Of a stretch of DNA of 64,000 nt, positions 8,868 through 17,981 are shown piece after piece. The translations under genes and the position numbers were made by a program. Each line of letters starts with the position of its first letter. Position 1 is the stretch's first letter. The notes under the pieces are model-generated. The model was not told where the DNA came from and searched no databases. It saw only the letters and a program-made list of their open reading frames with translations. This DNA comes from DYRB01 sp963802205 (lineage in GTDB: Bacteria; Pseudomonadota; Gammaproteobacteria; Chromatiales; Chromatiaceae). The stretch covers positions 79,048 to 143,047 of the forward strand of contig CAWDHW010000015.1 in NCBI GenBank assembly GCA_963802205.1. Direction: 5' to 3'.

Positions 8868-9179
8868 TCAGCGCGCCTTCTCGACGATCTCGATCAGGCG
8901 CCAGCTCTTGGTCTTGGACAGCGGCCGACACTGTTCGACGCGCACCAGATCCCCACGACCACATGCATTGTCGGCATCGTGGGCATGGACCTTGGTGGAA
9001 CGGGTCATATACTTGCCGTACAAGGGGTGCTGGACCCGCCGCTCGATAAGGACAGTGACGGTCTTATCCATGGCATCGCTGACCACGCGGCCTACCAAGG
9101 TGCGGTTGGCAAGAGCGCTATTGGTCTTGTCCTCGGACTCGGTGGCCTCGGAGGTCGGTTCGGTCATCGTCTCGGTCAT
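8868..9179 (-). CDS. rpsQ: 30S ribosomal protein S17 with acidic N-terminal extension
   Basis: Primary 16S-binding protein. The S17 core (RTLVGRVVSDAMDKTVTVLI, about 27-46, and ECRPLSKTKSW-like EQCRPLSKTKSWRLIEIVEK) is preceded by about 20 acidic/threonine-rich residues (MTETMTEPTSEATESEDKT), making 103 residues rather than the usual 84 or so. Its start overlaps the rpmC stop by four bases, which supports the long form. Confidence 0.96.
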   Translation of the reverse strand: MTETMTEPTSEATESEDKTNSALANRTLVGRVVSDAMDKTVTVLIERRVQHPLYGKYMTRSTKVHAHDADNACGRGDLVRVEQCRPLSKTKSWRLIEIVEKAR

Positions 9180-9388
9180 TGCGCACCGCCTGCCTTAAGC
9201 TGATTCATCACGGTCTTGATCCGGGCGATGTCGCGGCGAATCGCGCGCATCTGCGATGGGCGGGTCAGTTGGCCGGTGCCACGCTGCATCCGCAGGTTAA
9301 ACTGCTCCTTGCGCGCCTCCAGCAACCGCTTATCCAGCCCCGCCGTGCCGCTCTTCTTCAACTCGCTAATTAGCGCCTTGGCCTTCAT
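9176..9388 (-). CDS. rpmC: 50S ribosomal protein L29
   Basis: 70-residue exit-tunnel-rim protein. The ATG at 9388 shares its first base with the rplP stop codon (TGATG), which fixes the start; the core KEQFNLRMQRGTGQLTRPSQ is typical. Its stop overlaps rpsQ, so rplP-rpmC-rpsQ are translationally coupled. Confidence 0.96.
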   Translation of the reverse strand: MKAKALISELKKSGTAGLDKRLLEARKEQFNLRMQRGTGQLTRPSQMRAIRRDIARIKTVMNQLKAGGAQ

Positions 9389-9801
9389 CACAAAATCGTC
9401 CGCTTCTCAAAGGTGGTGTGGATCGGGAGCTTGGCGGCGGCCAACTTGAACGCCTCCCGTGCCAGTTCCTCCGGCACTCCCTCGATCTCGTAGAGGACCC
9501 TGCCCGGCTGGATCAGGGCGACCCAATACTCGACGTTGCCCTTACCCTTACCCATACGCACTTCCAAGGGCTTCTTGGTGACCGGCTTGTCGGGGAAGAC
9601 GCGGATCCACAACTGGCCACCGCGCTTGACCTGACGAGAGATGGCGCGACGCGCCGCCTCAATCTGGCGCGCCGTCAGACGGCCGCGCTCCGTCGCCTTG
9701 AGGGCGAATTCGCCGAAGCTCACCTTGTTGCCCGACTGGGCCAGGCCGCGGTTGCGCCCGGTGAACTGTTTGCGGAACTTGGTACGCTTAGGTTGCAGCA
9801 T
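9388..9801 (-). CDS. rplP: 50S ribosomal protein L16
   Basis: 137-residue protein near the A-site and central protuberance. It begins MLQPKRTKFRKQFTGRNRGL and contains RRAISRQVKRGGQLWIRVFP and PVTKKPLEVRMGKGKGNVEY, all diagnostic. It lies 3 bases after rpsC. Confidence 0.98.
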   Translation of the reverse strand: MLQPKRTKFRKQFTGRNRGLAQSGNKVSFGEFALKATERGRLTARQIEAARRAISRQVKRGGQLWIRVFPDKPVTKKPLEVRMGKGKGNVEYWVALIQPGRVLYEIEGVPEELAREAFKLAAAKLPIHTTFEKRTIL

Positions 9802-9804
9802 GGA

Positions 9805-10536
9805 TTAAGCCCTCCGATCCGAAGCCCTGGGGTCCGACCCGCGCGGGCCCGTGCCCCTTGGGGCCTGCCTCGGAGCAGGCTGCGGCGCCGCCTCCTCATG
9901 GGCCTGCGGACCAAACACCTCTCCCTTGAAGACCCAGACCTTGACCCCGATCACCCCATAGGTGGTACGGGCCTCGGCAAAGCCATAGTCGATGTCGGCA
10001 CGCAGGGTGTGCAAGGGCACGCGGCCCTCGCGAGTCCACTCGCTGCGGGCAATCTCGGCCCCGTTCAGACGACCGGAGACGTGCACCTTGACACCCTCGG
10101 CCCCGAGGCGCATGGCCGTCTGCACCGCGCGCTTCATGGCGCGACGGAACATGATACGACGCTCGAGCTGTTGGGCAATGCCCTCAGCGACCAATTGCGC
10201 GTCCAGCTCGGGCTTGCGGATCTCCTCGATGCTGATGTGGACCGGGATCCCCATCATGCGCGAGACCTCGGCGCGCAAGGCGTCGATGTCCTCGCCCTTC
10301 TTGCCGATGACCACGCCCGGACGGGCGGTGTGCACCGTGATGTGGGCATTCTTGGCCGGACGATCGATCTGAATACGACTGACCGAGGCCTGGAACAGGC
10401 GCTTCTTCAGAAAGGCGCGCACCTCCAGGTCCTTATTGAGCAGATTCGCATAGTCCTTGGAATCGGCATACCACTTGGACGTCCAGTCCTTGACGATGCC
10501 CAGACGAATCCCGGTCGGATGAACTTTGTGACCCAT
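9805..10536 (-). CDS. rpsC: 30S ribosomal protein S3
   Basis: 243-residue protein of the mRNA entry site with helicase-associated function. KH domain about 39-110 (GVVIGKKGEDIDALRAEVSR) and the carboxy-terminal domain ending YGVIGVKVWVFKGEVF are conserved. An Ala/Pro/Arg-rich tail follows (about 212-243), a little longer than in E. coli (233 residues). Confidence 0.98.
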   Translation of the reverse strand: MGHKVHPTGIRLGIVKDWTSKWYADSKDYANLLNKDLEVRAFLKKRLFQASVSRIQIDRPAKNAHITVHTARPGVVIGKKGEDIDALRAEVSRMMGIPVHISIEEIRKPELDAQLVAEGIAQQLERRIMFRRAMKRAVQTAMRLGAEGVKVHVSGRLNGAEIARSEWTREGRVPLHTLRADIDYGFAEARTTYGVIGVKVWVFKGEVFGPQAHEEAAPQPAPRQAPRGTGPRGSDPRASDRRA

Positions 10537-10563
10537 GCTGTTCTCTCTAGTAACCCTTGGCTC

Positions 10564-10887
10564 TTAACCTTCGGCGACGGTCAAGGTGATGTGGCTGGTG
10601 CGCTTGAGGATGCGCGCCGCCCGCCCCTTTGCCCGCGCCCGGATGCGCTTCATGGTCGGACCCTCATCCACCATGATGCTGGCCACCTTGAGGGCGTCGA
10701 TGTCCGCCCCCTCATTGTGCTCGGCGTTGGCAATGGCCGACTCCAGCACCTTCTTGATCAGCGGGGCACCCTTCTTGGTGCTGAAGGTGAGGGTATTCAG
10801 CGCCCGTTCGACGTGCAGCCCACGGATCTGATCCGCAACGAGGCGCGCCTTTTGGGCAGAGATACGCGCGTACTTGAGTTTGGCCAT
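10564..10887 (-). CDS. rplV: 50S ribosomal protein L22
   Basis: Lines the exit tunnel. I start at MAKLKYARISAQKARLVADQ (107 residues, E. coli 110); an upstream in-frame start would add three residues. The tunnel hairpin region ends in RIRARAKGRAARILKRTSHI. It lies between rpsS and rpsC. Confidence 0.97.
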   Translation of the reverse strand: MAKLKYARISAQKARLVADQIRGLHVERALNTLTFSTKKGAPLIKKVLESAIANAEHNEGADIDALKVASIMVDEGPTMKRIRARAKGRAARILKRTSHITLTVAEG

Positions 10888-10925
10888 TGCTTGCATCTTG
10901 CGGTTCCTCTTGAACGTCGTCGGGC

Positions 10926-11204
10926 CTACTTCTTCTTGGCCTTCTTATCGGCGGCATGCCCACGGAAGGTCCGCGTCAGAGCGAACTCGCCGAGCTTGTG
11001 CCCGATCATGTTCTCGTTGACGAGTACCGGCACATGCGCTCGCCCGTTATGGACGGCGATGGTCAACCCGACAAACTCGGGCAGAATCATGGAGCGACGC
11101 GACCAGGTCTTGATCGGGCGCTTACTGTTCTGCGCCACCGCCTCATCCACCTTTTTGATCAGGTGGTGGTCCACAAAGGGCCCCTTACGAATCGAACGTG
11201 GCAC
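10926..11204 (-). CDS. rpsS: 30S ribosomal protein S19
   Basis: 92-residue head protein. Starts with GTG; PRSIRKGPFVDHHLIKKVDE and the carboxy-terminal HKLGEFALTRTFRGHAADKK are diagnostic. It lies 19 bases after rplB. Confidence 0.98.
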   Translation of the reverse strand: MPRSIRKGPFVDHHLIKKVDEAVAQNSKRPIKTWSRRSMILPEFVGLTIAVHNGRAHVPVLVNENMIGHKLGEFALTRTFRGHAADKKAKKK

Positions 11205-11223
11205 TTGGTCAATCTCCCCTTGT

Positions 11224-12051
11224 TTACTTGCGGCCGCGACGACGAACGATCATGCCGTCAGTACGCTTGTTCTTGCGGGTCTTATGACCCTTGGTCGGCA
11301 CACCCCAGGGCGTCACCGGGTGACGGCCGCCGGAGGTGCGGCCCTCGCCACCACCATGGGGGTGGTCAACTGGGTTCATGACAACACCACGAACCGTCGG
11401 TCGAACCCCGCGCCAGCGGGTTGCACCGGCTTTACCGAGCTTACGCAGGCTGTTCTCGTGGTTACCCACCTCGCCGATGACGGCACGGCACTCGGTATGC
11501 ACCTTGCGAGTCTCGCCAGAGCGCAGGCGCAGGGTCGCATAGCTCCCCTCGCGGGCGATAAGCTGGGCGGATCCGCCGGCGGCACGGGCCAACTGCGCCC
11601 CCTTGCCAGGACGCAACTCGACGCAGTGGACCAGGCCACCAACCGGAATGTTACGCAGCGGCAGGCAGTTGCCGGGGGCTATGGGCGCATCCTCGCCTGC
11701 CTGCACCGAATCGCCCGCCTTCAGACCCTTGGGCGCAATGATATAGGCACGCTCGCCATCGGCGTACTTGAGCAGGGCCAGATGCGCCGTGCGGTTGGGA
11801 TCGTACTCGATATGCTCGACCACCGCCGGAACGCCATCCTTGTTCCGCTTGAAATCGACGATGCGATAACGTTGCTTATGACCGCCGCCCTGATGCCGGA
11901 CGGTGATCCGGCCATTATTGTTTCGGCCCCCATGCTTACTCTTGGAGTCCAGCAGCGGGCCATGGGGGTCGCCCTTGTGCAGTCCCGGGGTCTGCACCTT
12001 GACGACGAAGCGCCGCCCGGCCGAGGTCGGATTTGTCTTTACGATTGCCAT
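11224..12051 (-). CDS. rplB: 50S ribosomal protein L2
   Basis: 275-residue core 50S protein needed for subunit joining and close to the peptidyl-transferase centre. MAIVKTNPTSAGRRFVVKV begins the protein; the functional carboxy-terminal loop VMNPVDHPHGGGEGRTSGGR carries the essential His. Length matches E. coli (273). Confidence 0.98.
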   Translation of the reverse strand: MAIVKTNPTSAGRRFVVKVQTPGLHKGDPHGPLLDSKSKHGGRNNNGRITVRHQGGGHKQRYRIVDFKRNKDGVPAVVEHIEYDPNRTAHLALLKYADGERAYIIAPKGLKAGDSVQAGEDAPIAPGNCLPLRNIPVGGLVHCVELRPGKGAQLARAAGGSAQLIAREGSYATLRLRSGETRKVHTECRAVIGEVGNHENSLRKLGKAGATRWRGVRPTVRGVVMNPVDHPHGGGEGRTSGGRHPVTPWGVPTKGHKTRKNKRTDGMIVRRRGRK

Positions 12052-12099
12052 CTTTGAGCCATCCGTTCTATGCGCTTTCTGAGCCGCTTTAGGGGACGC

Positions 12100-12393
12100 C
12101 TAAGCGCCGCCGCCGAAGTCGATGCTATGGCCTTCCTTGAGCCGGACATAGGCCTTGCGCCAATCCTGGCGGACGCCAAAACGCTGGGCGAAGCGCTTTT
12201 TCTTACCTTTCACATTGACGACCTGAACGCGGTCCACTTCGACCTCGAACAGGGCCTCGACGGCGCGCCCGATCTCACGCTTGGTGGCGTCGGTGGCAAC
12301 CTTGAATGCGTACTGTTGGTGCTCAGCCGCATTAGCGGCCTTTTCGGAGACGACCGGGCTGAGCAGCACCATCATCAAACGTTCTTTATTCAT
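12100..12393 (-). CDS. rplW: 50S ribosomal protein L23
   Basis: 97-residue exit-tunnel protein that docks SRP and trigger factor. It begins MNKERLMMVLLSPVVSEKAA and has the NVKGKKKRFAQRFGVRQDWR loop. Its ATG overlaps the rplD stop by four bases. Confidence 0.97.
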   Translation of the reverse strand: MNKERLMMVLLSPVVSEKAANAAEHQQYAFKVATDATKREIGRAVEALFEVEVDRVQVVNVKGKKKRFAQRFGVRQDWRKAYVRLKEGHSIDFGGGA

Positions 12394-13007
12394 GCGAGAC
12401 GCTCCTCAAGCTGGCGAACCGCTGCCTCGGAGGTGAGCACGTGCTCAAAGGCTACCAAGCTCGCGGGATCGACCTCACGCGCGGTGAGCACGTCGACACC
12501 CGGGAGGTTGCGGGCGGCATAGTACAGGTTTGCGTCCAGATCATCGGTCAGGATCAGCACGTCGGTCAGGTTGAGGGCACTGAGCTTGGCCAGCAACTCC
12601 TTGGTCTTGGGCGCGGCCAGGGTCAGCTCAGGCAGGATGACCAGGCGCTCCTGACGGACCAACTCGGAGACGATGGAACGTACCGCACCCCGATACATCT
12701 TGCGGTTGACCTTCTGGCTGTAGTCCCGCGGGACCGCCGCGAAGGCGCGACCGCCGGTGCGCCACAGGGGGCCACGGGTGGTGCCCGCACGGGCGCGGCC
12801 CGTCCCCTTCTGACGGAACGGCTTGGAATTGCCGCCGCTGACCTGTGCCCGGGTCTTCTGGGCCTTGGTGCCAGCGCGGGAGGCATTGAGGTAGGCCGTA
12901 ACAACCTGATGGATCAGGCCCGGCTTGAACTCGGCCCCGAACACTTCGTCGGAGACCGCAAGGCTACCAGCCGCGGCGCCATTATCGCTTCTTACGGTGA
13001 GGTCCAT
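12390..13007 (-). CDS. rplD: 50S ribosomal protein L4
   Basis: 205-residue tunnel protein; in E. coli also the autogenous repressor of the S10 operon through the rpsJ leader. The tunnel loop KPFRQKGTGRARAGTTRGPL (about 62-81) is complete. Here the rpsJ leader region is almost absent (see rpsJ), so that regulation is not visible. It overlaps rplW by four bases. Confidence 0.98.
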   Translation of the reverse strand: MDLTVRSDNGAAAGSLAVSDEVFGAEFKPGLIHQVVTAYLNASRAGTKAQKTRAQVSGGNSKPFRQKGTGRARAGTTRGPLWRTGGRAFAAVPRDYSQKVNRKMYRGAVRSIVSELVRQERLVILPELTLAAPKTKELLAKLSALNLTDVLILTDDLDANLYYAARNLPGVDVLTAREVDPASLVAFEHVLTSEAAVRQLEERLA

Positions 13008-13013
13008 GACAGA

Positions 13014-13664
13014 TCAGCCCTTGTTCTTTTGCTTGACCGAGGGCAGCACCACCAGGTGACCACCCGTGGGCCCCGGGACGCCGCCGCGGACGAGGAGCAG
13101 ATTCCGCTCCGCATCGACGCGCACAACCTCGAGGTTCTGTTGGCAGCGCTGCACGCTGCCCAGGTGGCCCGCCATCTTCTTGCCTTTGAACACGCGCCCC
13201 GGCGTCTGATTCTGACCGATGGAGCCGTGAACCCGGTGCGAGCGGGAGTTCCCGTGGGTCGCATCCTGGGTACGGAAATGATGGCGCCGGACCACGCCGG
13301 AGAAGCCGCGGCCCTTGGTAACGCCGCGCACGTCCACCATCTGGCCGGGTGTGAAGATCGACACCGTGATCTCACCACCCGCCTCCAGATCGGTCCCCTC
13401 CCCTTCCGCCAGGCGGAACTCACCCAATTTCGCGCCAGCGGCAACCCCAGCCTTGGCGAAATGCCCGGCCATTGGCTTGGTCACTCTGGTGGCACGACGG
13501 GCCCCGGCGGCAACCTGCACGGCACGGTAGCCATCGGTCTCAGTATCTTTCACCTGGCTGATGCGGTTGGGCTGCACCTCGATGACCGTCACCGGGACGG
13601 ACACGCCCTCCTCGGTGAAGACGCGGGTCATGCCGGCCTTGCGCCCTATCACTCCAATGGTCAT
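13014..13664 (-). CDS. rplC: 50S ribosomal protein L3
   Basis: 216-residue early-assembly protein reaching the peptidyl-transferase centre. MTIGVIGRKAGMTRVFTEEG and the GRGFSGVVRRHHFRTQDATH loop identify it; the Gln of that loop is the usual methylation site in gammaproteobacteria (known for the family, not shown here). It follows rpsJ by 13 bases. Confidence 0.98.
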   Translation of the reverse strand: MTIGVIGRKAGMTRVFTEEGVSVPVTVIEVQPNRISQVKDTETDGYRAVQVAAGARRATRVTKPMAGHFAKAGVAAGAKLGEFRLAEGEGTDLEAGGEITVSIFTPGQMVDVRGVTKGRGFSGVVRRHHFRTQDATHGNSRSHRVHGSIGQNQTPGRVFKGKKMAGHLGSVQRCQQNLEVVRVDAERNLLLVRGGVPGPTGGHLVVLPSVKQKNKG

Positions 13665-13677
13665 GACTTAAGCTCCT

Positions 13678-13989
13678 TTAGCTCAACTTGATCTGGACAT
13701 CGACGCCGGCGGCGAGGTCCAGCTTCATAAGGGCATCGACCGTTTTGTCGGTGGGATCGACGATGTCCATCAGACGCTTGTGGGTGCGCAGTTCGTATTG
13801 GTCCCGGGCGTCCTTGTTGACGTGGGGGGAGACCAGCACGGTGAATCGCTCCTTCCTGGACGGCAGCGGCACGGGGCCCCGCACCTGAGCGCCGGTGCGC
13901 TTGGCGGTGTCCACGATCTCGCGCGCCGACTGGTCGATCAAGCGATGATCGAAGGCCTTGAGGCAGATACGGATTCTCTGGTTTGCCAT
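13678..13989 (-). CDS. rpsJ: 30S ribosomal protein S10 / NusE
   Basis: 103-residue 30S head protein that also acts as NusE in antitermination with NusB. It reads MANQRIRICLKAFDHRLIDQ and VQIKLS at the end. It starts only five bases after the tufA stop, leaving no space for the long structured S10 leader known from E. coli, so this gene is most simply read as the continuation of the str transcript. Confidence 0.98.
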   Translation of the reverse strand: MANQRIRICLKAFDHRLIDQSAREIVDTAKRTGAQVRGPVPLPSRKERFTVLVSPHVNKDARDQYELRTHKRLMDIVDPTDKTVDALMKLDLAAGVDVQIKLS

Positions 13990-13994
13990 TGCTC

Positions 13995-15185
13995 TTACTC
14001 GATGATCTTGGCGACGACGCCGGCGCCGACGGTACGACCACCCTCGCGGATGGCAAAGCGCAGCCCCTCTTCCATGGCGATCGGGGCGATGAGCTGCACG
14101 TTCAGCTTCACGTTGTCGCCAGGCATGACCATCTCCACGCCCTCCGGCAACTCGCAGGCCCCGGTCACGTCGGTGGTCCGGAAGTAGAACTGTGGCCGAT
14201 AGCCCTGGAAGAACGGGGTGTGACGACCGCCCTCGTCCTTGCCCAGCACGTAGACCTCGGCCTCGAAGTGCGTGTGCGGGGTGATGGTCCCGGGCTTGGC
14301 CAGCACCTGGCCACGCTCGACGTCGTCCCGCTTGGTCCCGCGCAGCAGCACACCGACGTTGTCGCCGGCCTGCCCCTGGTCGAGCAGCTTGCGGAACATC
14401 TCGACACCCGTGCAGGTGGTCTTGACGGTGTCGCGGATGCCGACGATGGCCACTTCCTCGCCGACCTTGATGATGCCGCGCTCCACACGACCGGTCACCA
14501 CGGTGCCGCGACCGGAGATGGAGAAGACGTCCTCGATCGGCATCAGGAAGGGCTTGTCCAGGGCGCGCACCGGCTCCGGGATGTAGGCGTCGAGCGCATC
14601 CACCAGGCGGCCGATGGAGGGCACGCCGATGTCGCTCTCGTCACCCTCCAGGGCCTTGAGGGCGGAGCCGATGATGATCGGGGTGTCGTCGCCGGGGAAG
14701 TCGTAGGAGGAGAGCAGCTCGCGCACCTCCATCTCCACCAGCTCCAACAGCTCGGCATCGTCGACCATGTCGGCCTTGTTCATGTAGACCAGCACATAGG
14801 GCACGCCGACCTGGCGCGCCAGCAGGATGTGCTCGCGGGTCTGCGGCATCGGGCCGTCGGCCGCCGATACCACCAGGATGGCACCGTCCATCTGCGCCGC
14901 CCCCGTGATCATGTTCTTGATGTAGTCCGCGTGTCCCGGGCAGTCCACATGGGCGTAGTGACGCTTGGCCGACTCGTACTCGACATGCGCCGTAGCAATG
15001 GTAATGCCGCGCTCGCGCTCCTCGGGGGCATTGTCAATCTGGTCGTACGCCTTGTACTCGCCGCCGAACTTCTTCGACTGCACCATGGTGATCGCCGCCG
15101 TCAGCGTCGTCTTGCCGTGGTCAACGTGCCCAATCGTGCCGACGTTCACATGCGGCTTCTTACGCTCGAATTTTCCTTTGGACAT
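13995..15185 (-). CDS. tuf: elongation factor Tu, copy A
   Basis: 396-residue GTPase delivering aminoacyl-tRNA to the ribosome. G1 GHVDHGKTTL (about 19-28), G3 DCPGHADY, G4 NKADMVDD and the domain 2/3 region are all present. It lies downstream of fusA in the str order. The second copy at 31316-32506 differs by one residue (Ile here, Val there, in GRVERG-I/V-IKVGEEV). The two DNA copies differ at about 12 sites, ten of them packed into 14367-14474. Confidence 0.99.
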   Translation of the reverse strand: MSKGKFERKKPHVNVGTIGHVDHGKTTLTAAITMVQSKKFGGEYKAYDQIDNAPEERERGITIATAHVEYESAKRHYAHVDCPGHADYIKNMITGAAQMDGAILVVSAADGPMPQTREHILLARQVGVPYVLVYMNKADMVDDAELLELVEMEVRELLSSYDFPGDDTPIIIGSALKALEGDESDIGVPSIGRLVDALDAYIPEPVRALDKPFLMPIEDVFSISGRGTVVTGRVERGIIKVGEEVAIVGIRDTVKTTCTGVEMFRKLLDQGQAGDNVGVLLRGTKRDDVERGQVLAKPGTITPHTHFEAEVYVLGKDEGGRHTPFFQGYRPQFYFRTTDVTGACELPEGVEMVMPGDNVKLNVQLIAPIAMEEGLRFAIREGGRTVGAGVVAKIIE

Positions 15186-15252
15186 CGCTTGCTACCTATC
15201 TCGATGGGTCTTGACCTTGTCCCGACGGGATGGTCCAGACAGTGGCTTTCAA

Positions 15253-17346
15253 CTAGTGTCTCTTGGCGATGGCGTCGGCAATACTGGCCGGCACCTCGGC
15301 ATATCTACCGAATTCCATGCTGTAAGTCGCTCGGCCCTGGGTCGCAGAGCGCAGGTCGGTGGAATACCCGAACATCTGCGCCAGCGGGACCTCGGCCCGG
15401 ACGATCTTGCCGGAGGGGGCGTCCTCCATGCCGTGGATCATTCCGCGGCGGCTGTTCAGATCGCCCATGACGTCCCCCATAAATGCCTCGGGGGTCACCA
15501 CCTCAACCTTCATGACGGGTTCGAGAAGAATCGGCCTGGCCCTGGCGATGCCCTCCCGGAAACCCATGGAGCCGGCGATCTTGAATGCCATCTCGCTCGA
15601 ATCCACATCGTGATACGAACCGTCGTACAGGGCCACACGGACATCCACCACCGGGAAGCCGGCGATGACGCCGTTCGCCATCGCCTCGCGAACGCCCTTG
15701 TCTACTGCGGGGATGTACTCCTTGGGCACGGTCCCACCAACCACCTCGTTGACAAACTGGTAACCGGCCCCGGCCTCCCGGGGCTCGATCCGCAAATAGA
15801 CATGGCCGTACTGGCCGCGTCCTCCGGATTGACGCACGAACTTCCCTTCCTGCTCTACCTTGGCGCGTATCGTCTCGCGGTAACTGACCTGGGGGGCGCC
15901 AACATTGGCATCGACCCCGAACTCGCGCCTCATCCGGTCAACGATGATCTCCAGGTGCAATTCGCCCATCCCGGAGATGATGGTCTGACCGGATTCCGTA
16001 TCTGTGTGGACCCGGAACGAGGGGTCCTCCTGGGCCAACTTTCCCAAGGCGGCGCCCATCTTGTCCTGATCGGCCTTGGTCTTCGGCTCAACGGCCACTG
16101 AGATGACCGGCTCCGGAAATTCCATCCGCTCCAAGGTGATGGGGCGGTCCTGGGCACACAGGGTCTCGCCAGTCGTCACATCCTTCAGGCCCACCGCTGC
16201 GGCAATGTCCCCCGCCAGCACCTCCTTGATTTCCTTGCGATCGTTGGCATGCATCTGGAGCAGCCGGCCAATACGTTCACGCTTCCCCTTCACCGGGTTG
16301 AACAGGGTGTCGCCCGAGTTGAGGACGCCCGAATAGACCCTGAAGAAGGTCAGTGTGCCGACAAAAGGGTCGGTTGCAATCTTAAAAGCCAAGGCTGCAA
16401 ACGGCGCATCGTCCCGCGCCGGACGCTCTTCCTCCGTTTTACCATCCTCCAATAGGCCGCGGATGGGCGGCACGTCCACCGGGGCCGGCATGTACTCGAC
16501 GATGGCATCGAGCATCGCCTGGACCCCCTTGTTCTTAAAGGCGGAACCGCACAGGACCGGCACCACCTCGTTCTTGAGCGTCCGCGCCCGCAGACCGACG
16601 CGAATCTCCACATCGGTCAGCTCGCCGCCGTCGATGTACTTCTCCTGCAGGGCCTCGCTCGATTCCGCGGCGGCCTCCACCAGGATCTCGCGCCATTCCA
16701 GGCACTGCGCTCTGATATCCTCAGGGACATCGGCAAGGGCGAACTTCATCCCCTTGCTCTCCTCGTCCCAGTAGATTGCCTTCATCTGGACGAGGTCAAC
16801 GACCCCTTTGAACCCCTCCTCAGCCCCAATAGGGAGCTGAATCGGCACCGCAGTCGCCCCGAGGCGATCACGAATCTGCCCGACCACCCGCAGGAAGTCA
16901 GCGCCCATCCGGTCCATCTTGTTTACGAAGCACAGCCTGGGCACGCCGTACTTGTCCGCCTGTCGCCACACCGTCTCGGACTGGGGCTCCACCCCACCGA
17001 CGGCGCAAAACACGGCACAGGCGCCGTCGAGTACCCGCAGAGAGCGCTCCACCTCAATGGTGAAATCAACGTGCCCCGGGGTGTCAATGATGTTGATCCG
17101 GTGCTCGGGGTACTGCCGATCCATCCCGGACCAGAAGCAAGTCGTCGCCGCGGACGTGATCGTGATACCGCGCTCCTGCTCCTGCTCCATCCAATCCATT
17201 GTGGCCGCGCCGTCGTGCACCTCGCCTAGCTTGTGCGACACCCCGGTATAAAACAGGATGCGCTCTGTGGTCGTGGTCTTACCGGCATCGATATGCGCCA
17301 TGATCCCGACATTGCGGTAGCGTTCGATGGGTGTATGGCGTGCCAC
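15253..17346 (-). CDS. fusA: elongation factor G
   Basis: 697-residue translocation GTPase. G1 AHIDAGKTTT (about 17-26), G3 DTPGHVDFTIEVERSL, G4 NKMDRMGADF, and the domain IV GGRGQYGHVYLRIEPREAG region are conserved. Length is as expected (about 700). It sits between rpsG and tufA. Confidence 0.99.
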   Translation of the reverse strand: MARHTPIERYRNVGIMAHIDAGKTTTTERILFYTGVSHKLGEVHDGAATMDWMEQEQERGITITSAATTCFWSGMDRQYPEHRINIIDTPGHVDFTIEVERSLRVLDGACAVFCAVGGVEPQSETVWRQADKYGVPRLCFVNKMDRMGADFLRVVGQIRDRLGATAVPIQLPIGAEEGFKGVVDLVQMKAIYWDEESKGMKFALADVPEDIRAQCLEWREILVEAAAESSEALQEKYIDGGELTDVEIRVGLRARTLKNEVVPVLCGSAFKNKGVQAMLDAIVEYMPAPVDVPPIRGLLEDGKTEEERPARDDAPFAALAFKIATDPFVGTLTFFRVYSGVLNSGDTLFNPVKGKRERIGRLLQMHANDRKEIKEVLAGDIAAAVGLKDVTTGETLCAQDRPITLERMEFPEPVISVAVEPKTKADQDKMGAALGKLAQEDPSFRVHTDTESGQTIISGMGELHLEIIVDRMRREFGVDANVGAPQVSYRETIRAKVEQEGKFVRQSGGRGQYGHVYLRIEPREAGAGYQFVNEVVGGTVPKEYIPAVDKGVREAMANGVIAGFPVVDVRVALYDGSYHDVDSSEMAFKIAGSMGFREGIARARPILLEPVMKVEVVTPEAFMGDVMGDLNSRRGMIHGMEDAPSGKIVRAEVPLAQMFGYSTDLRSATQGRATYSMEFGRYAEVPASIADAIAKRH

Positions 17347-17388
17347 GACTGCATCTGCCTGGGGTGCCCGAGAGCCCTTTCGGCAACC

Positions 17389-17859
17389 TTACCAGCGGTA
17401 ATGCGAGAAGGCCTTGTTGGCCTCCGCCATCCGGTGCGTATCTTCCTTCTTCTTCACCGCCGAACCGCGGGAATCGGAGGCATCCATCAACTCGCCCGCC
17501 AGGCGGTGGGCCATGGACTTCTCGGAGCGCTTACGCGCCGCATCGATCAGCCAGCGCATGGCCAGAGAGTTGCGACGGGCCGGGCGCACCTCCACCGGCA
17601 CCTGATAAGTCGCGCCGCCGACGCGACGGGACTTGACTTCGACTACGGGGCGGACGTTTTCCATGGCCCGACCCAACATCTCGATAGGCTCACCACCGCG
17701 CTTCTCTGCCATCTGGTCGAGGGCACCGTAGATGATGCGCTCGGCGACGGACTTCTTGCCGTCTTCCATCAGCATATTGATGAACTTGGCAAGCAATTCG
17801 CTCTTGTGCTTCGGATCCGGCAGGATCTGGCGACGGGCGGCAACGCGTCTTCTTGGCAT
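17389..17859 (-). CDS. rpsG: 30S ribosomal protein S7
   Basis: 156-residue primary binder of the 16S 3' domain and, in E. coli, repressor of the str operon. MPRRRVAARRQILPDPKHKS and RPARRNSLAMRWLIDAARKR are diagnostic. A 122-base gap separates it from rpsL; E. coli has an S7 target at this place, but I cannot identify it here by eye. Confidence 0.98.
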   Translation of the reverse strand: MPRRRVAARRQILPDPKHKSELLAKFINMLMEDGKKSVAERIIYGALDQMAEKRGGEPIEMLGRAMENVRPVVEVKSRRVGGATYQVPVEVRPARRNSLAMRWLIDAARKRSEKSMAHRLAGELMDASDSRGSAVKKKEDTHRMAEANKAFSHYRW

Positions 17860-17981
17860 GTAAAGGCTCCGACCTTGGGACTGGCGTACTGTTTGGCGTA
17901 TGGGCTATGGCGGCGTGGGGCTGGAATCTGGTGCTTCTCGCTCAGGGAAGCGCAGAGCGCTTGTCCCCATACTCGTGCACC

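Noticed and set aside
9418..12057. Plus-strand open frame of 879 codons across rplP to rplB
   Set aside because: Antisense to six certain ribosomal genes; a GC-rich codon-position shadow with no family features.
13983..15470. Plus-strand open frame of 495 codons opposite tufA
   Set aside because: The same shadow appears opposite tufB, as expected from antisense of near-identical genes.
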